Shown here: positions 16,660-23,975 of the stretch, piece after piece
How the letters are laid out: the number at the start of each line of letters is the position of its first letter
How positions within the stretch are numbered: the stretch's first letter is position 1
DNA from: Bin87 sp965203195
GTDB taxonomy: Bacteria; Chloroflexota; Dehalococcoidia; Lucifugimonadales; UBA3495
Direction of reading: 5' to 3'
Length of the DNA stretch: 64,000 bases
NCBI GenBank assembly: GCA_965203195.1
Contig: OZ241860.1
Span: 1,240,001 to 1,304,000, forward strand
Notes under the pieces: generated by a model
Databases searched by the model: none
The model's input: only the letters and a program-made list of their open reading frames with translations
Told to the model about the DNA's origin: nothing
Position numbers and translations under genes: made by a program

Positions 16660-16808
16660 CGCAGGTAGCCTCCTGTGGCGTGGGCGCCCGCCGTGCGGCG
16701 CCGGATTTCAGCAGGGACGGAGGATAGGGGATGGTAGGATGGGGCCGGGAAGCAAACGGGACGGGGCGGCAAAGACGGGCGCAGCCCCAAACGCGCCGGC
16801 CGCCGGCC

Positions 16809-17138
16809 CTAGCCCGGAACGGTGCGGAAATCCACATGGAGAACGGCGCCGGTGCGGGGTTCCCACTGGATTTCGGAGGCTACGGCAAGGTACTCGCCGG
16901 TTTCGCCGGCAATGGCTACGCGCATCGGCTGGCCGTATTCGCCGCCGGCCTGGCTGATGGCGCGCAGCAGGGCGCGGCCTTCGCACTGCAAGGCCCGCGA
17001 CGCTACGCCCCGTCCGTAAAGGTGCACCGGGACAATGCCGGCCCGGCGCAACGCCTTGACCTTCTTGCCGAGGGTGGCGCGGGTTTCAAGTTCCAGGGCA
17101 GCCGCCTGGGGTTGGGGGGTGGTCATCGTTATTCGCAA
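16809..17138 (-). CDS. rplY: 50S ribosomal protein bL25 (short form)
   Basis: 109 residues; the ATG at 17126 (MTTPQP) is an alternative start. The 5S-rRNA-binding domain is recognisable: LELETRATLGKKVKALRRAGIVPVHLYGRG matches the bL25 L.ae.R...GK...r.LR..G.vPavlYG.g signature, and GAVLHVDFRTV matches the late 'i.HvDf..v' strand. It binds 5S rRNA in the large subunit. It lacks the C-terminal TL5/CTC domain found in long bL25. The usual partner pth is not beside it. A TATGAT-like hexamer lies upstream at about 17228-17233. Confidence 0.82.
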   Translation of the reverse strand: MRITMTTPQPQAAALELETRATLGKKVKALRRAGIVPVHLYGRGVASRALQCEGRALLRAISQAGGEYGQPMRVAIAGETGEYLAVASEIQWEPRTGAVLHVDFRTVPG

Positions 17139-17491
17139 CTCCTGGCAACGGATGAGCGGGCCGGCCGGCGCGGGGAAACGCCGGCAAGCAACGCCGGCTA
17201 CGGCGCCGGCCGGCCTATGGCGCGCATATCATAGCATACCGGCGGGGCAACCGGGGGCGGCGCAAGCGCCGTTTCCGTTTCCGGCGCGGCGCGGTGGTCG
17301 CTCTTTTCGTCATTCCGACTGGCGCCGCAATCCGGCAAAGGCGCGCCGGCAGAATCCGGTATGCCGGCGCGGCGCGGCAAAATGCGCCCGCCGGCTTGCC
17401 CCAATCCCGCCGGCATACTATGATTGCTTGACTACCCACCCGGCGGCCGGCCGGCCAGTCCGGTACGCCACAGGATAAGGAGGCATCCGAT
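17139..17491. other. Divergent intergenic region between bL25 and the dehydrogenase
   Basis: 353 bp without a convincing gene. It holds a TATGAT-like -10 at 17419-17424 facing the dehydrogenase and another on the minus strand near 17228-17233 facing bL25. It also has GC-rich short inverted repeats and a CGTCATTCCG motif near 17310 that recurs in palindromes near 59.0 and 60.5 kb. Confidence 0.4.
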
Positions 17492-18463
17492 ATGAAGGCA
17501 GCCCAGCTCGTCGCCCCCAAGCGTTGGGAATTCACCGAAATTGACACCCCGTCGCCCACCGACGGCCAGGTGCTGGTCAAAATGGAGCGGGTCAGCGTGT
17601 GCGGCTCCGACATCCGGCACACCTACGGGCCGGTGCTGGAGGAAGCCCGCTACCCCCTGCCCCCCTGCCGCGGCGCCCACGAGCTGGCGGGCGTCATTGT
17701 GGACAGCAAGACCGACGAGTTTCACGAGGGACAGCGGGTCATCGTGATACCCTACTCCGGCACCGGCGGCCTCTGCGAGTACATCATCTCCGAGCCGGGG
17801 CGCATCGCCGTGCTGCCCGAATACGGCGGGCTGGACGAATGGGTAATGTGCCAGCCCCCCGGCACCGTGCTGTACTCCTGCCGGCAGCTGGGCAGCCCCC
17901 TCCAGCAGAACATCCTCATTTTCGGGCAGGGCAGCATCGGCCTCAGCTTTACGATGATCCTGTCCCGGATGGGCGCCCGCAGCGTCATCGTCGTTGACCC
18001 GCTGGACTACCGCCTGGAGAAATCCATAGAGATGGGTTCCACGCATCGCATCAACCCCGACCGGCAGGATGTGGGCGAGGCGGTAATGGAAATCACCAAA
18101 GGGCGCGGCCCCGACATCTGCATTGAGGCCGCCGGGTATCCCGACACGCTGAACGACTGCTTCCGGCAGATCCGCCAGTTCGGGCAGGTGATCGTGTTCG
18201 GCGTCCAGAGCGACCACATGGTGCCGATTGAACACAACCTGTGGATGGACAAGCAGCCCCGCATCATTCCCACCACCGGCGCCCGCAGCGGCGACCCCAT
18301 CAGCCAGATCCAGGATATGGTGGACCTGCGCGACCGGGGGTGGGCCGACCCCGCCGAGATGATTACCCACCAGGTGGGCTTCTCCGACATCCAGAAAGCC
18401 TACGATATGTACGAACAGCGCGAGGACAACATCATCAAAGTGGTGATGGACATCAACGCCTAG
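17492..18463 (+). CDS. Zinc-type alcohol dehydrogenase-like (MDR) oxidoreductase
   Basis: 323 residues. The GroES-like N-terminal domain carries SVCGSDIRHTYG (catalytic-zinc Cys) and CRGAHELAGVIVDSK (H-E pair). The cofactor domain has the Rossmann motif ILIFGQGSIGLSFTMILSRMGA followed by an acidic residue in VVDPLDYR, consistent with NAD(H). The four-cysteine structural-zinc loop of classical members is absent: the segment between VIVIPYSGTGG and LCEYIISE is short. This explains the reduced length (family about 345). The substrate may be a polyol or threonine-like alcohol, but this is not determinable. AAGGAGG precedes the ATG. Confidence 0.82.
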   Translation: MKAAQLVAPKRWEFTEIDTPSPTDGQVLVKMERVSVCGSDIRHTYGPVLEEARYPLPPCRGAHELAGVIVDSKTDEFHEGQRVIVIPYSGTGGLCEYIISEPGRIAVLPEYGGLDEWVMCQPPGTVLYSCRQLGSPLQQNILIFGQGSIGLSFTMILSRMGARSVIVVDPLDYRLEKSIEMGSTHRINPDRQDVGEAVMEITKGRGPDICIEAAGYPDTLNDCFRQIRQFGQVIVFGVQSDHMVPIEHNLWMDKQPRIIPTTGARSGDPISQIQDMVDLRDRGWADPAEMITHQVGFSDIQKAYDMYEQREDNIIKVVMDINA

Positions 18464-18667
18464 CGGGAAACCGCCGGGCTGGCGCTGGCGTTGCCCCCGT
18501 CATCCTGTGCCTTCCCTTCCGTTGCCCGGCAGCCCGGAGCGGTCAAGGACGGAATAGCGGCTGGAATGGCGGGCCGGCGGTCTGCCGGGATGCCGGGCCG
18601 GCTTGGCCACGGCCACGGCATTCCGTCCGGCGCTCCGGCGGGCGCGGACTGGCGGGCGGGTTAGCGG

Positions 18668-19906
18668 ATGATTGAGGACGGCGGTTCCGTGAAGCAGGCG
18701 CAGGCGGCGGCAGACGGGCTGACGCCGGACGGACTTATACCGGACGGATTTGTACCTGGCGGACTCGCGCCGGACGGATTTACGCCGGGCAGACTCACGC
18801 CCGGCGGACGGGTCCGTCTGGCGCGGGAAAACCTGTGCCTGGCGATGGCGGTGTTCGCGGCGTCGCACCGGGGTCTGCTCACCGTGTCGCTGATGCCGGC
18901 CGGCGCCGAGCTCTACCATCCCGACGGGGAGACTGCGGTCACTGCCGGCGCGCCGCCGTCGGTATCCGACCAGCAATCGCTGGTACGCAGCGCTGGCAAC
19001 CAGATTCGCGGCGCCTTTGCCCTGTCCGCCTTGCAGACGGAACGGGAACTGGCGGCCATCTACGGCGACGGCAACAGCAATGGCGACGGCAATGGCAATG
19101 GCGACGGCTGCCCGCCGGGGCCGGCGGAACCCGGCGGCAACGCTGGCGGCGACGCCGGCATCAGGGCGGCGCGCGCCGTCATTGGCCTCATCGCCGGCAG
19201 CCTGCGGGCCAACCTGCTGGCGCCGGTTTGGGATCTTCCGCCCGCCGCCCGCCGGCGCCGTTTCGCCGTGCCGGCGATCGGCTTTGCCCTGGACGCCGCC
19301 GTCCGGCACGGGCAGGAGGTGCGTTGGGAACACTTTGGCGGCCTGCCCCGCTACCTGGATTTGACGCTGTTCGTCTCCTACTGCCTGGACGGCGCGGACG
19401 AGGTGGCCGCCGCGGCGGCCACCGCCGGCGGCGGTGATTACGGGGCGGCGGGCCGGATGGCGGGCCGGCCATCCTGGGAAATGCCCGCCCAAGTTCCCTT
19501 TGACGCCTACCTGGCCGGCGGCTATGGCGCCGGCGCCGGCCGCCGGCTCCGCAGCGCCGGCAGCGCGGGGGACGGCGCCGCCGATGATAGCGACGGCAAT
19601 GGCAGTGGCGCCGCCCCCGGCTGGGTTGCCCCCGACGGCGCGCTACGCCCCCGTTTCGGCATCGCGCCGCAGGCTGTGGAACCGGGGCCGGTTGACGATT
19701 TCGTTGCCGGCGCCTGCGCCACCGGCGGCGATACCATGGCTCTGGCCGGCGACCTCTATACCGCCTATGCCCGCTGGTGTCTGGACAACGGCTACCTGGC
19801 GCACAGCCAGCGCAAATTCGGGCTGGAGCTGACCGCCCGGGGCTACCAGCGCAAGCGGCGGGGCAAGGGCCGCCACTGGTGGCTGGGCGTACAATGCCGG
19901 GAATGA
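18668..19906 (+). CDS. Protein with P4-type primase C-terminal (winged-helix-like) domain and N-terminal PDG repeats
   Basis: 412 residues. The N-terminus has six degenerate five-residue repeats (TPDGL, IPDGF, VPGGL, APDGF, TPGRL, TPGGR). A middle part has low-complexity GDGNSNGDGNGNGDG and Ala/Gly runs. The last 75 residues (VDDFVAGACATGG, LYTAYARWCLDNGY, LAHSQRKFGLELTARGY, RGKGRHWWLGVQ) match the C-terminal domain of phage/plasmid P4-type primase-helicases (D5/VirE-like), normally placed after the SF3 helicase. No Walker motif or primase domain is present. So it is either a stand-alone DNA-binding use of that domain or a remnant of an integrated element; no integrase is nearby. Confidence 0.55.
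   Translation: MIEDGGSVKQAQAAADGLTPDGLIPDGFVPGGLAPDGFTPGRLTPGGRVRLARENLCLAMAVFAASHRGLLTVSLMPAGAELYHPDGETAVTAGAPPSVSDQQSLVRSAGNQIRGAFALSALQTERELAAIYGDGNSNGDGNGNGDGCPPGPAEPGGNAGGDAGIRAARAVIGLIAGSLRANLLAPVWDLPPAARRRRFAVPAIGFALDAAVRHGQEVRWEHFGGLPRYLDLTLFVSYCLDGADEVAAAAATAGGGDYGAAGRMAGRPSWEMPAQVPFDAYLAGGYGAGAGRRLRSAGSAGDGAADDSDGNGSGAAPGWVAPDGALRPRFGIAPQAVEPGPVDDFVAGACATGGDTMALAGDLYTAYARWCLDNGYLAHSQRKFGLELTARGYQRKRRGKGRHWWLGVQCRE
18716..18808. repeat. 15-bp degenerate repeat at the 5' end of the primase-C-like gene
   Basis: About six units of roughly CCGGACGGACTTACG run in frame and encode the xPDGx repeats. The units differ by several substitutions but keep the 15-bp register. Confidence 0.7.
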
Positions 19907-20074
19907 CCGCCCGGCTGGCCCCGCCTCAGTTGTTGCATCAGCCGTGTCGCATCGCATCGTTTCGTACCCTGCCAATCAAGTCAAATCAAATCGCGCCGAC
20001 CAACCCGCGCAATCCGCAATCTACAATCCGCACCCCCTCGCGCCATCCCGCCAACGGGAAAGGACGGCCCCGAT

Positions 20075-21535
20075 ATGCCTCGCCGCGCCGGAACGATAAT
20101 CATCGTAGTCTTTGACGGCTTGCAGCCGGCGCAAATTACGCCGGAGCTGATGCCGAACCTGGCGGGTTTCGCCCGCGCGGGCGTAACTTTCGCCGCCCAT
20201 CATCCGGTTTTCCCCACGGTCACGCGGGTGAATGCGTCCAGCATCGTTACCGGATGCCAGCCGGGCAGGCACGGGCTGGCGGGCAACACCCTGCTGTGCC
20301 GGGATTTTGACCCATACCGGGTTATTCCGGCGATGGCGCCCACCCTACAGGCAATAGCCGATACCGGGGGTGCGGTTTTGCTGGCGCCCACGCTGGCCGA
20401 CATTCTGGGGCCGCAGGGTATGGAGTACATCGCCATTGGCGCCGGCACCAGCGGCAACGCATACCTGCACAACCCCAATGCGGTCCGGGCCGGCGGCGCT
20501 ACCATTCATCCCGATTTTACGCTGCCCGGCGGATTGCATTCCGAGCTGGCGGCGCGTTTCGGCGACTGGCCGGCGCCGGAGCTGCCCAACTCCGCGCGCC
20601 TGGCTCACGCCCGCCGCATCCTTACCGAGTACATCCTGCCGGAGCGCAACCCGGCCGTAGCCCTGCTCTGGTCGCCGGAGCCGGACAAAACACAGCACGA
20701 GGACGGCGTCGGGCTGGGCCGCGCGCCGCAGGCGCTGGCCGCTGCCGACGCCGAATTCGGCGCCCTGCTGGACTGGCTGGAGCGGACGGGGCGCGCCGGC
20801 GTTGCCGACCTGATCGTCTTGTCCGACCACGGGTATTCTACGATTAGCGGCGTCATTCCCGTTGAGGCGCACCTGCGCGCGGCCGGCTTTCCCGCTATTG
20901 ACCAGGCCGGCGGCGTGGCGGTGGCGCCCAACGGCGGCGCGGCGCTGTTCTATGTGAATGACGCCGATGCCGGGGTTGCGGAACGGCTGGCGGGCTGGCT
21001 GACGGGGCAGGACTGGTGCGGCTCCCTGTTCGCGTCAGAACGGGTGGGACAGCCGGCCGGCAGCTTGCCAGCGTCTCTGATCGGCTGCGAAGGCCCCCGT
21101 TCCCCCGACCTGATAATGTCTTTCCGCTGGAATGACGGACCGAACCCGGCGGGCTATGCCGGGCAGGCGTACGCCACCGGCGGCGTTCCCGGCCAGGGGC
21201 AGCACGGCAGTATGAGCCGCCACGAGCTGCGGAACACGGGGTTGGCGCGCGGCCCGTCCTTCCGCAGCGGCGCGGTGATTGAAACCCCTACGGGTGTCAT
21301 TGACATCGCCCCGACCGTCTCCCACCTGCTGGGGATAACCGCCGCCGGCGATATTGCTATGGATGGGCGCGTTCTGCACGAGGCGCTGGCCGGCGGAGCG
21401 CGCACGCCACCGGAGGTATCGGCGGCGTCATATTGCGCCGCATCCGGCGCCTACCAGCAGGAATTGCGTATTAGCCGTGCCGGCAACGCCGCTTACATTG
21501 ACTGGGGCAACCGGACGCAGGAGACCAGCGCGTAG
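20075..21535 (+). CDS. Type I phosphodiesterase/nucleotide pyrophosphatase-like (alkaline phosphatase superfamily)
   Basis: 486 residues with the metal-binding set of the family. Visible are Asp in IIVVFDGLQ, the Thr nucleophile region HPVFPTVTRVNASSIVTG, Asp and His in WSPEPDKTQHEDG, Asp-His in IVLSDHGYSTI, and a late His in GQGQHGSMSR. Such enzymes cleave phosphodiester or phosphonate bonds with two zinc ions. No signal peptide is visible, so a cytoplasmic location is likely. Relatives include ENPP-type and phosphonoacetate-hydrolase-like enzymes; the substrate is unknown. The gene ends 11 bp before the 3' end of tRNA-Ser, which is on the opposite strand. Confidence 0.82.
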   Translation: MPRRAGTIIIVVFDGLQPAQITPELMPNLAGFARAGVTFAAHHPVFPTVTRVNASSIVTGCQPGRHGLAGNTLLCRDFDPYRVIPAMAPTLQAIADTGGAVLLAPTLADILGPQGMEYIAIGAGTSGNAYLHNPNAVRAGGATIHPDFTLPGGLHSELAARFGDWPAPELPNSARLAHARRILTEYILPERNPAVALLWSPEPDKTQHEDGVGLGRAPQALAAADAEFGALLDWLERTGRAGVADLIVLSDHGYSTISGVIPVEAHLRAAGFPAIDQAGGVAVAPNGGAALFYVNDADAGVAERLAGWLTGQDWCGSLFASERVGQPAGSLPASLIGCEGPRSPDLIMSFRWNDGPNPAGYAGQAYATGGVPGQGQHGSMSRHELRNTGLARGPSFRSGAVIETPTGVIDIAPTVSHLLGITAAGDIAMDGRVLHEALAGGARTPPEVSAASYCAASGAYQQELRISRAGNAAYIDWGNRTQETSA

Positions 21536-21545
21536 CCGGCGCAGC

Positions 21546-21635
21546 TGGCGGAGGGAGTGGGATTCGAACCCACGAACCCACTGAGGGGTTAACGGTTTTC
21601 AAGACCGTCGCATTCGTCCACTCTGCCATCCCTCC
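21546..21635 (-). tRNA. tRNA-Ser(UGA)
   Basis: Read on the minus strand, it begins GGAGGGATGGCAGAGTGG and ends in TCCCTCC, G and an encoded CCA. The acceptor stem pairs fully. The anticodon stem-loop places TGA between CT and AA, a long variable arm follows (class II, as expected for serine), and the T-arm is GTGGGTTCGAATCCCAC. Length is 90 with CCA. It reads UCA and other UCN codons. Confidence 0.97.
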
Positions 21636-21649
21636 GCGGCGACGGCGTT

Positions 21650-21655
21650 ATTATA
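21650..21655 (-). promoter_or_regulatory. -10 element of tRNA-Ser
   Basis: A perfect TATAAT on the minus strand lies 14 bp before the mature 5' end of the tRNA, a normal distance. No clear -35 hexamer was found. Confidence 0.45.
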
Positions 21656-21665
21656 CACTAATATC

Positions 21666-22130
21666 CTACTCTGTCGCGCCGGCGGCGTCAGACTCAGGCG
21701 GGTTTGGGCCGTTGCCGGCGCGCAGGCGGGCGTTTTCGGCTTCCAGCCGGTTGATGCGCTGCCGCAGTTCCTGGACGACGGCCGTCTGCTCCGGCGGCGT
21801 ACGGCCGTTGCGTTCTACGATGGCGGTCATTGCGGTAATCGCGGCCATCAGCGCCGCCAGCGTCTCCTGGTGCCGCCGTTCCGCATCGGCGCGTTCTTCC
21901 CGGCGTACACGCTCCGTCTCGGCGCGTTCTTCCCGGCGGATGCGTTCCGCTTCCGCCTGGTCTTCCCGCCGCTCGTTGCGGCGGTTCCTCTGGTCAAGGT
22001 AGTAAGTCAGCAATTGCGGCACCCCCAGCACGGCCAGGACGATGGCGATATACGCCGCCCCTTCCAAGTATTGTAGCGGACTGCAACAGCCGGCGACCAT
22101 CGCCGCGATGGGTTCATTCTGAAACGGCAT
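21666..22130 (-). CDS. Membrane-anchored coiled-coil protein, array copy 1 (last in transcription order)
   Basis: 154 residues. The order is: short N-terminus MPFQNEPIAAMVAGCCSPLQ, one membrane helix (AAYIAIVLAVLGVPQLLTYYL), a basic stretch DQRNRRNERRED, then a charged helix built of 11-residue units such as AEAERIRREER and TERVRREERAD. A second helix QTLAALMAAITAMTAIVERNG and a C-terminal leucine-zipper-like segment ELRQRINRLEAENARLRAG follow. It is one of four tandem paralogues. The predicted topology is one transmembrane anchor with a long cytoplasmic coiled coil. No known family is recognised; the layout resembles generic coiled-coil adaptors. It ends PNPPESDAAGATE, different from the other copies. 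Confidence 0.6.
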   Translation of the reverse strand: MPFQNEPIAAMVAGCCSPLQYLEGAAYIAIVLAVLGVPQLLTYYLDQRNRRNERREDQAEAERIRREERAETERVRREERADAERRHQETLAALMAAITAMTAIVERNGRTPPEQTAVVQELRQRINRLEAENARLRAGNGPNPPESDAAGATE

Positions 22131-22596
22131 CGGAATGGTCGTTCCCGTTGCTGGCGCGCAGGCGGGCGTTTTCGGCTTCCAGCGCGTTGATGCGCTGCCG
22201 CAGTTCCCGGATGACGGCCGTCTGTTCCGGCGGTGTATGGCCGTTGCGTTCTACGATGGCAATCAGGGCAGTCATCATCTCCTGATGCCGCCGTTCCGAC
22301 TCGACGCGTTCTTCCCGCCGTACCCGCTCCGCATCGGCGCGTTCTTCCCGGCGGATGCGTTCCGCCTCCGCAAGGTTCTCCTGCCGGACGCGTTCCGTCT
22401 CGGCGCGTTCTTCCCGGCGGATGCGTTCCGCTTCCGCAAGGTCTTCCCGCCTCTCGTTGCGGCGGTTCCTCTGGTCAAGGTAATAAGTCAGCAATTGCGG
22501 CACCCCCAGCACGGCCAAGACGATGGCGATATACGCCGCCTTCCAAGTATTGTAGCGGACTACAGCAGCCGGCGACCATCGCCGCGATGGGTTCAT
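22114..22596 (-). CDS. Membrane-anchored coiled-coil protein, array copy 2, with out-of-frame N-terminus
   Basis: 160 residues. From AAYIAIVLAVLG onward it matches its neighbours, with the longest charged helix of the array (more 11-residue units, including VRQENLAEAER). A 2-bp deletion after the membrane-helix codons (GCCGCCTT against GCCGCCCCTT) removes the family start from frame. The equivalent family ATG is at 22609; translation can instead begin at an overlapping ATG at 22596, giving MNPSRRWSPAAVVRYNTWK before the helix. So the gene survives with a different N-terminus or is being lost. Its 3' end overlaps copy 1 by 17 bp. Confidence 0.5.
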   Translation of the reverse strand: MNPSRRWSPAAVVRYNTWKAAYIAIVLAVLGVPQLLTYYLDQRNRRNERREDLAEAERIRREERAETERVRQENLAEAERIRREERADAERVRREERVESERRHQEMMTALIAIVERNGHTPPEQTAVIRELRQRINALEAENARLRASNGNDHSDAVSE

Positions 22597-23084
22597 TCTG
22601 AAACGGCATCGGAATGGTCGTCCCCGTTCCCGTTGCCGGCGCGCAGGCGGGCGTTTTCGGTTTCCAGCTGGTTGATGCGCTGCCGCAGTTCCTGGACGAC
22701 GGCCGTCTGCTCCGGCGGCGTATGGCCGTTGCGTTCTACGATAGCGGTCATTGCGGTAATCGCGCCCATCAACGCCGCCAGCGTCTCTTGGTGCCGCCGT
22801 TCTGCCTCGGCGCGCTCTTCCCGGCGCACACGCTCCGCTTCGGCGCGTTCTTCCCGGCGGATGCGTTCCGCTTCCGCAAGGTTCTCCTGCCGGATGCGTT
22901 CCGCTTCCGCAAGGTCTTCCCGCCGTTCGTTCCGGCGGTTCCTCTGGTCAAGGTAGTAAGTCAGCAATTGCGGCACCCCCAGCACGGCCAGGACAATGGC
23001 GATATACGCCGCCCCTTCCAAGTATTGTAGCGGACTGCAACAGCCAGCGACCATCGCCGCGATGGGTTCATTCTGAAACGGCAT
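22593..23084 (-). CDS. Membrane-anchored coiled-coil protein, array copy 3
   Basis: 163 residues, same architecture as copy 1: MPFQNEPIAA N-terminus, one membrane helix, a basic patch, then four to five 11-residue charged units (LAEAERIRQEN, LAEAERIRREE, RAEAERVRREE, RAEAERRHQE). A helix ending IVERNGHTPPEQT and a zipper ELRQRINQLETENARLRAG follow. The 3' end runs into the next copy, overlapping its start by 4 bp. It differs from copy 4 mainly in having more 11-residue units. Confidence 0.6.
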   Translation of the reverse strand: MPFQNEPIAAMVAGCCSPLQYLEGAAYIAIVLAVLGVPQLLTYYLDQRNRRNERREDLAEAERIRQENLAEAERIRREERAEAERVRREERAEAERRHQETLAALMGAITAMTAIVERNGHTPPEQTAVVQELRQRINQLETENARLRAGNGNGDDHSDAVSE

Positions 23085-23493
23085 CGGAATCGTCGTTCCC
23101 GTTCCCGTTGCTGGCGCGCAGGCGGGCGTTTTCGGCTTCCAGCTGGTTGATGCGCTGCCGCAGTTCCTGGACGACGGCCGTCTGCTCCGGCGGCGTATGG
23201 CCGTTGCGTTCTATGATGGCGGTCATTGCGGTAATCGCGGCCATCAACGCCGCCAGCGTTTCCTGGTGCCGCCGTTCCGCATCGGCGCGTTCTTCCCGGC
23301 GGATGCGTTCCGCTTCCGCAAGGTCTTCCCGCCGCTCGTTGCGGCGGTTCCTCTGGTCAAGGTAGTAAGTCAGCAATTGCGGCACCCCCAGCACGGCCAG
23401 AACAATGGCGATATACGCCGCCCCTTCCAGGTATTGTAGCGGACTGCAACAGCCGGCGGCCATCGCCGCGATGAGTTCATTCTGAAACGGCAT
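23068..23493 (-). CDS. Membrane-anchored coiled-coil protein, array copy 4 (first in transcription order)
   Basis: 141 residues, the shortest copy: MPFQNELIAAMAAGCC, the membrane helix, DQRNRRNERRED, only two charged 11-residue units (LAEAERIRREE, RADAERRHQE), the ITAMTAIIERNG helix and the C-terminal zipper QRINQLEAENARLRA. It is the first gene of the minus-strand array and probably closest to the parental form. It overlaps copy 3 by 17 bp. A GATAAT hexamer lies about 10 bp before the start, but no ribosome binding site is obvious. Confidence 0.6.
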   Translation of the reverse strand: MPFQNELIAAMAAGCCSPLQYLEGAAYIAIVLAVLGVPQLLTYYLDQRNRRNERREDLAEAERIRREERADAERRHQETLAALMAAITAMTAIIERNGHTPPEQTAVVQELRQRINQLEAENARLRASNGNGNDDSDAVSE

Positions 23494-23553
23494 CGGAATT
23501 ATCGTTCCTGCCAGCGCATTCTGCTGTTGCAGTCCTGTTGGTTACCGCCCCGT

Positions 23554-23880
23554 TCAGGACGGCGTGGCGTCTGCGCTGTCGAAAAATCCCTTGTCCCCAT
23601 CGGGGTCGGCGATGCCCAGCAGCCCGTTGGTGTACAGGCGGCAGGCGCGCAGCCATAGCACTACAATGGCGTTGTTGACATACAGCTGCGGCAACTCCCG
23701 CCCGTGCCGCTGCCGACCGCGCGCGCGGATGCCTGCCTCAAAAAAACGCTCCAGAAAGGGCGTCGGCTCGTTGTCCAGCGCGCAGGCTTCCAGGATTTCC
23801 GGCGGCGCTTCCCGGCACAGCATCTCCGGCGCGGTTTCGGCCAGCCGGATGTAATCGGGTTCCTGTTGGTGGGTAATCAT
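23554..23880 (-). CDS. Hypothetical protein
   Basis: 108 residues from the ATG at 23880 (MITHQQEPDYIRLAETAPEM). It is soluble and mixed helical: REAPPEILEACALDNEPTPFLERFFEAGIRARGRQRHG, LYVNNAIVVLWLRACRLYTNGLLG. No family recognised. A longer frame to 23979 overlaps the NHL gene's end and is unlikely. It follows the NHL gene by about 95 bp on the same strand and may share its transcript. Confidence 0.45.
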   Translation of the reverse strand: MITHQQEPDYIRLAETAPEMLCREAPPEILEACALDNEPTPFLERFFEAGIRARGRQRHGRELPQLYVNNAIVVLWLRACRLYTNGLLGIADPDGDKGFFDSADATPS

Positions 23881-23975
23881 AAGGCAGTATGTGATGTTGG
23901 CAAACGGAACAGGCCAGCGGCCGGACGCCGGCAGACCGGGCCCGGCCGCAACCGCGTGCCACGTCGGCTGAGGGG

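Larger units (their letters stand above)
21666..23493 (-). repeat. Four-unit tandem gene duplication (about 410-480 bp units)
   Basis: Starts equivalent to ATGCCGTTTCAG lie at 22130, 22609, 23084 and 23493, giving periods of 479, 475 and 409 bp. The length differences are mostly multiples of 33 bp inside the charged helix, so a 33-bp minisatellite is nested in each gene-sized unit. Intergene junctions are overlaps of 4-17 bp. Confidence 0.9.

Noticed and set aside
21666..23493. Tandem repeats considered as an integron or CRISPR-like array
   Set aside because: Units are 410-480 bp coding genes with no attC-like sites or integrase.
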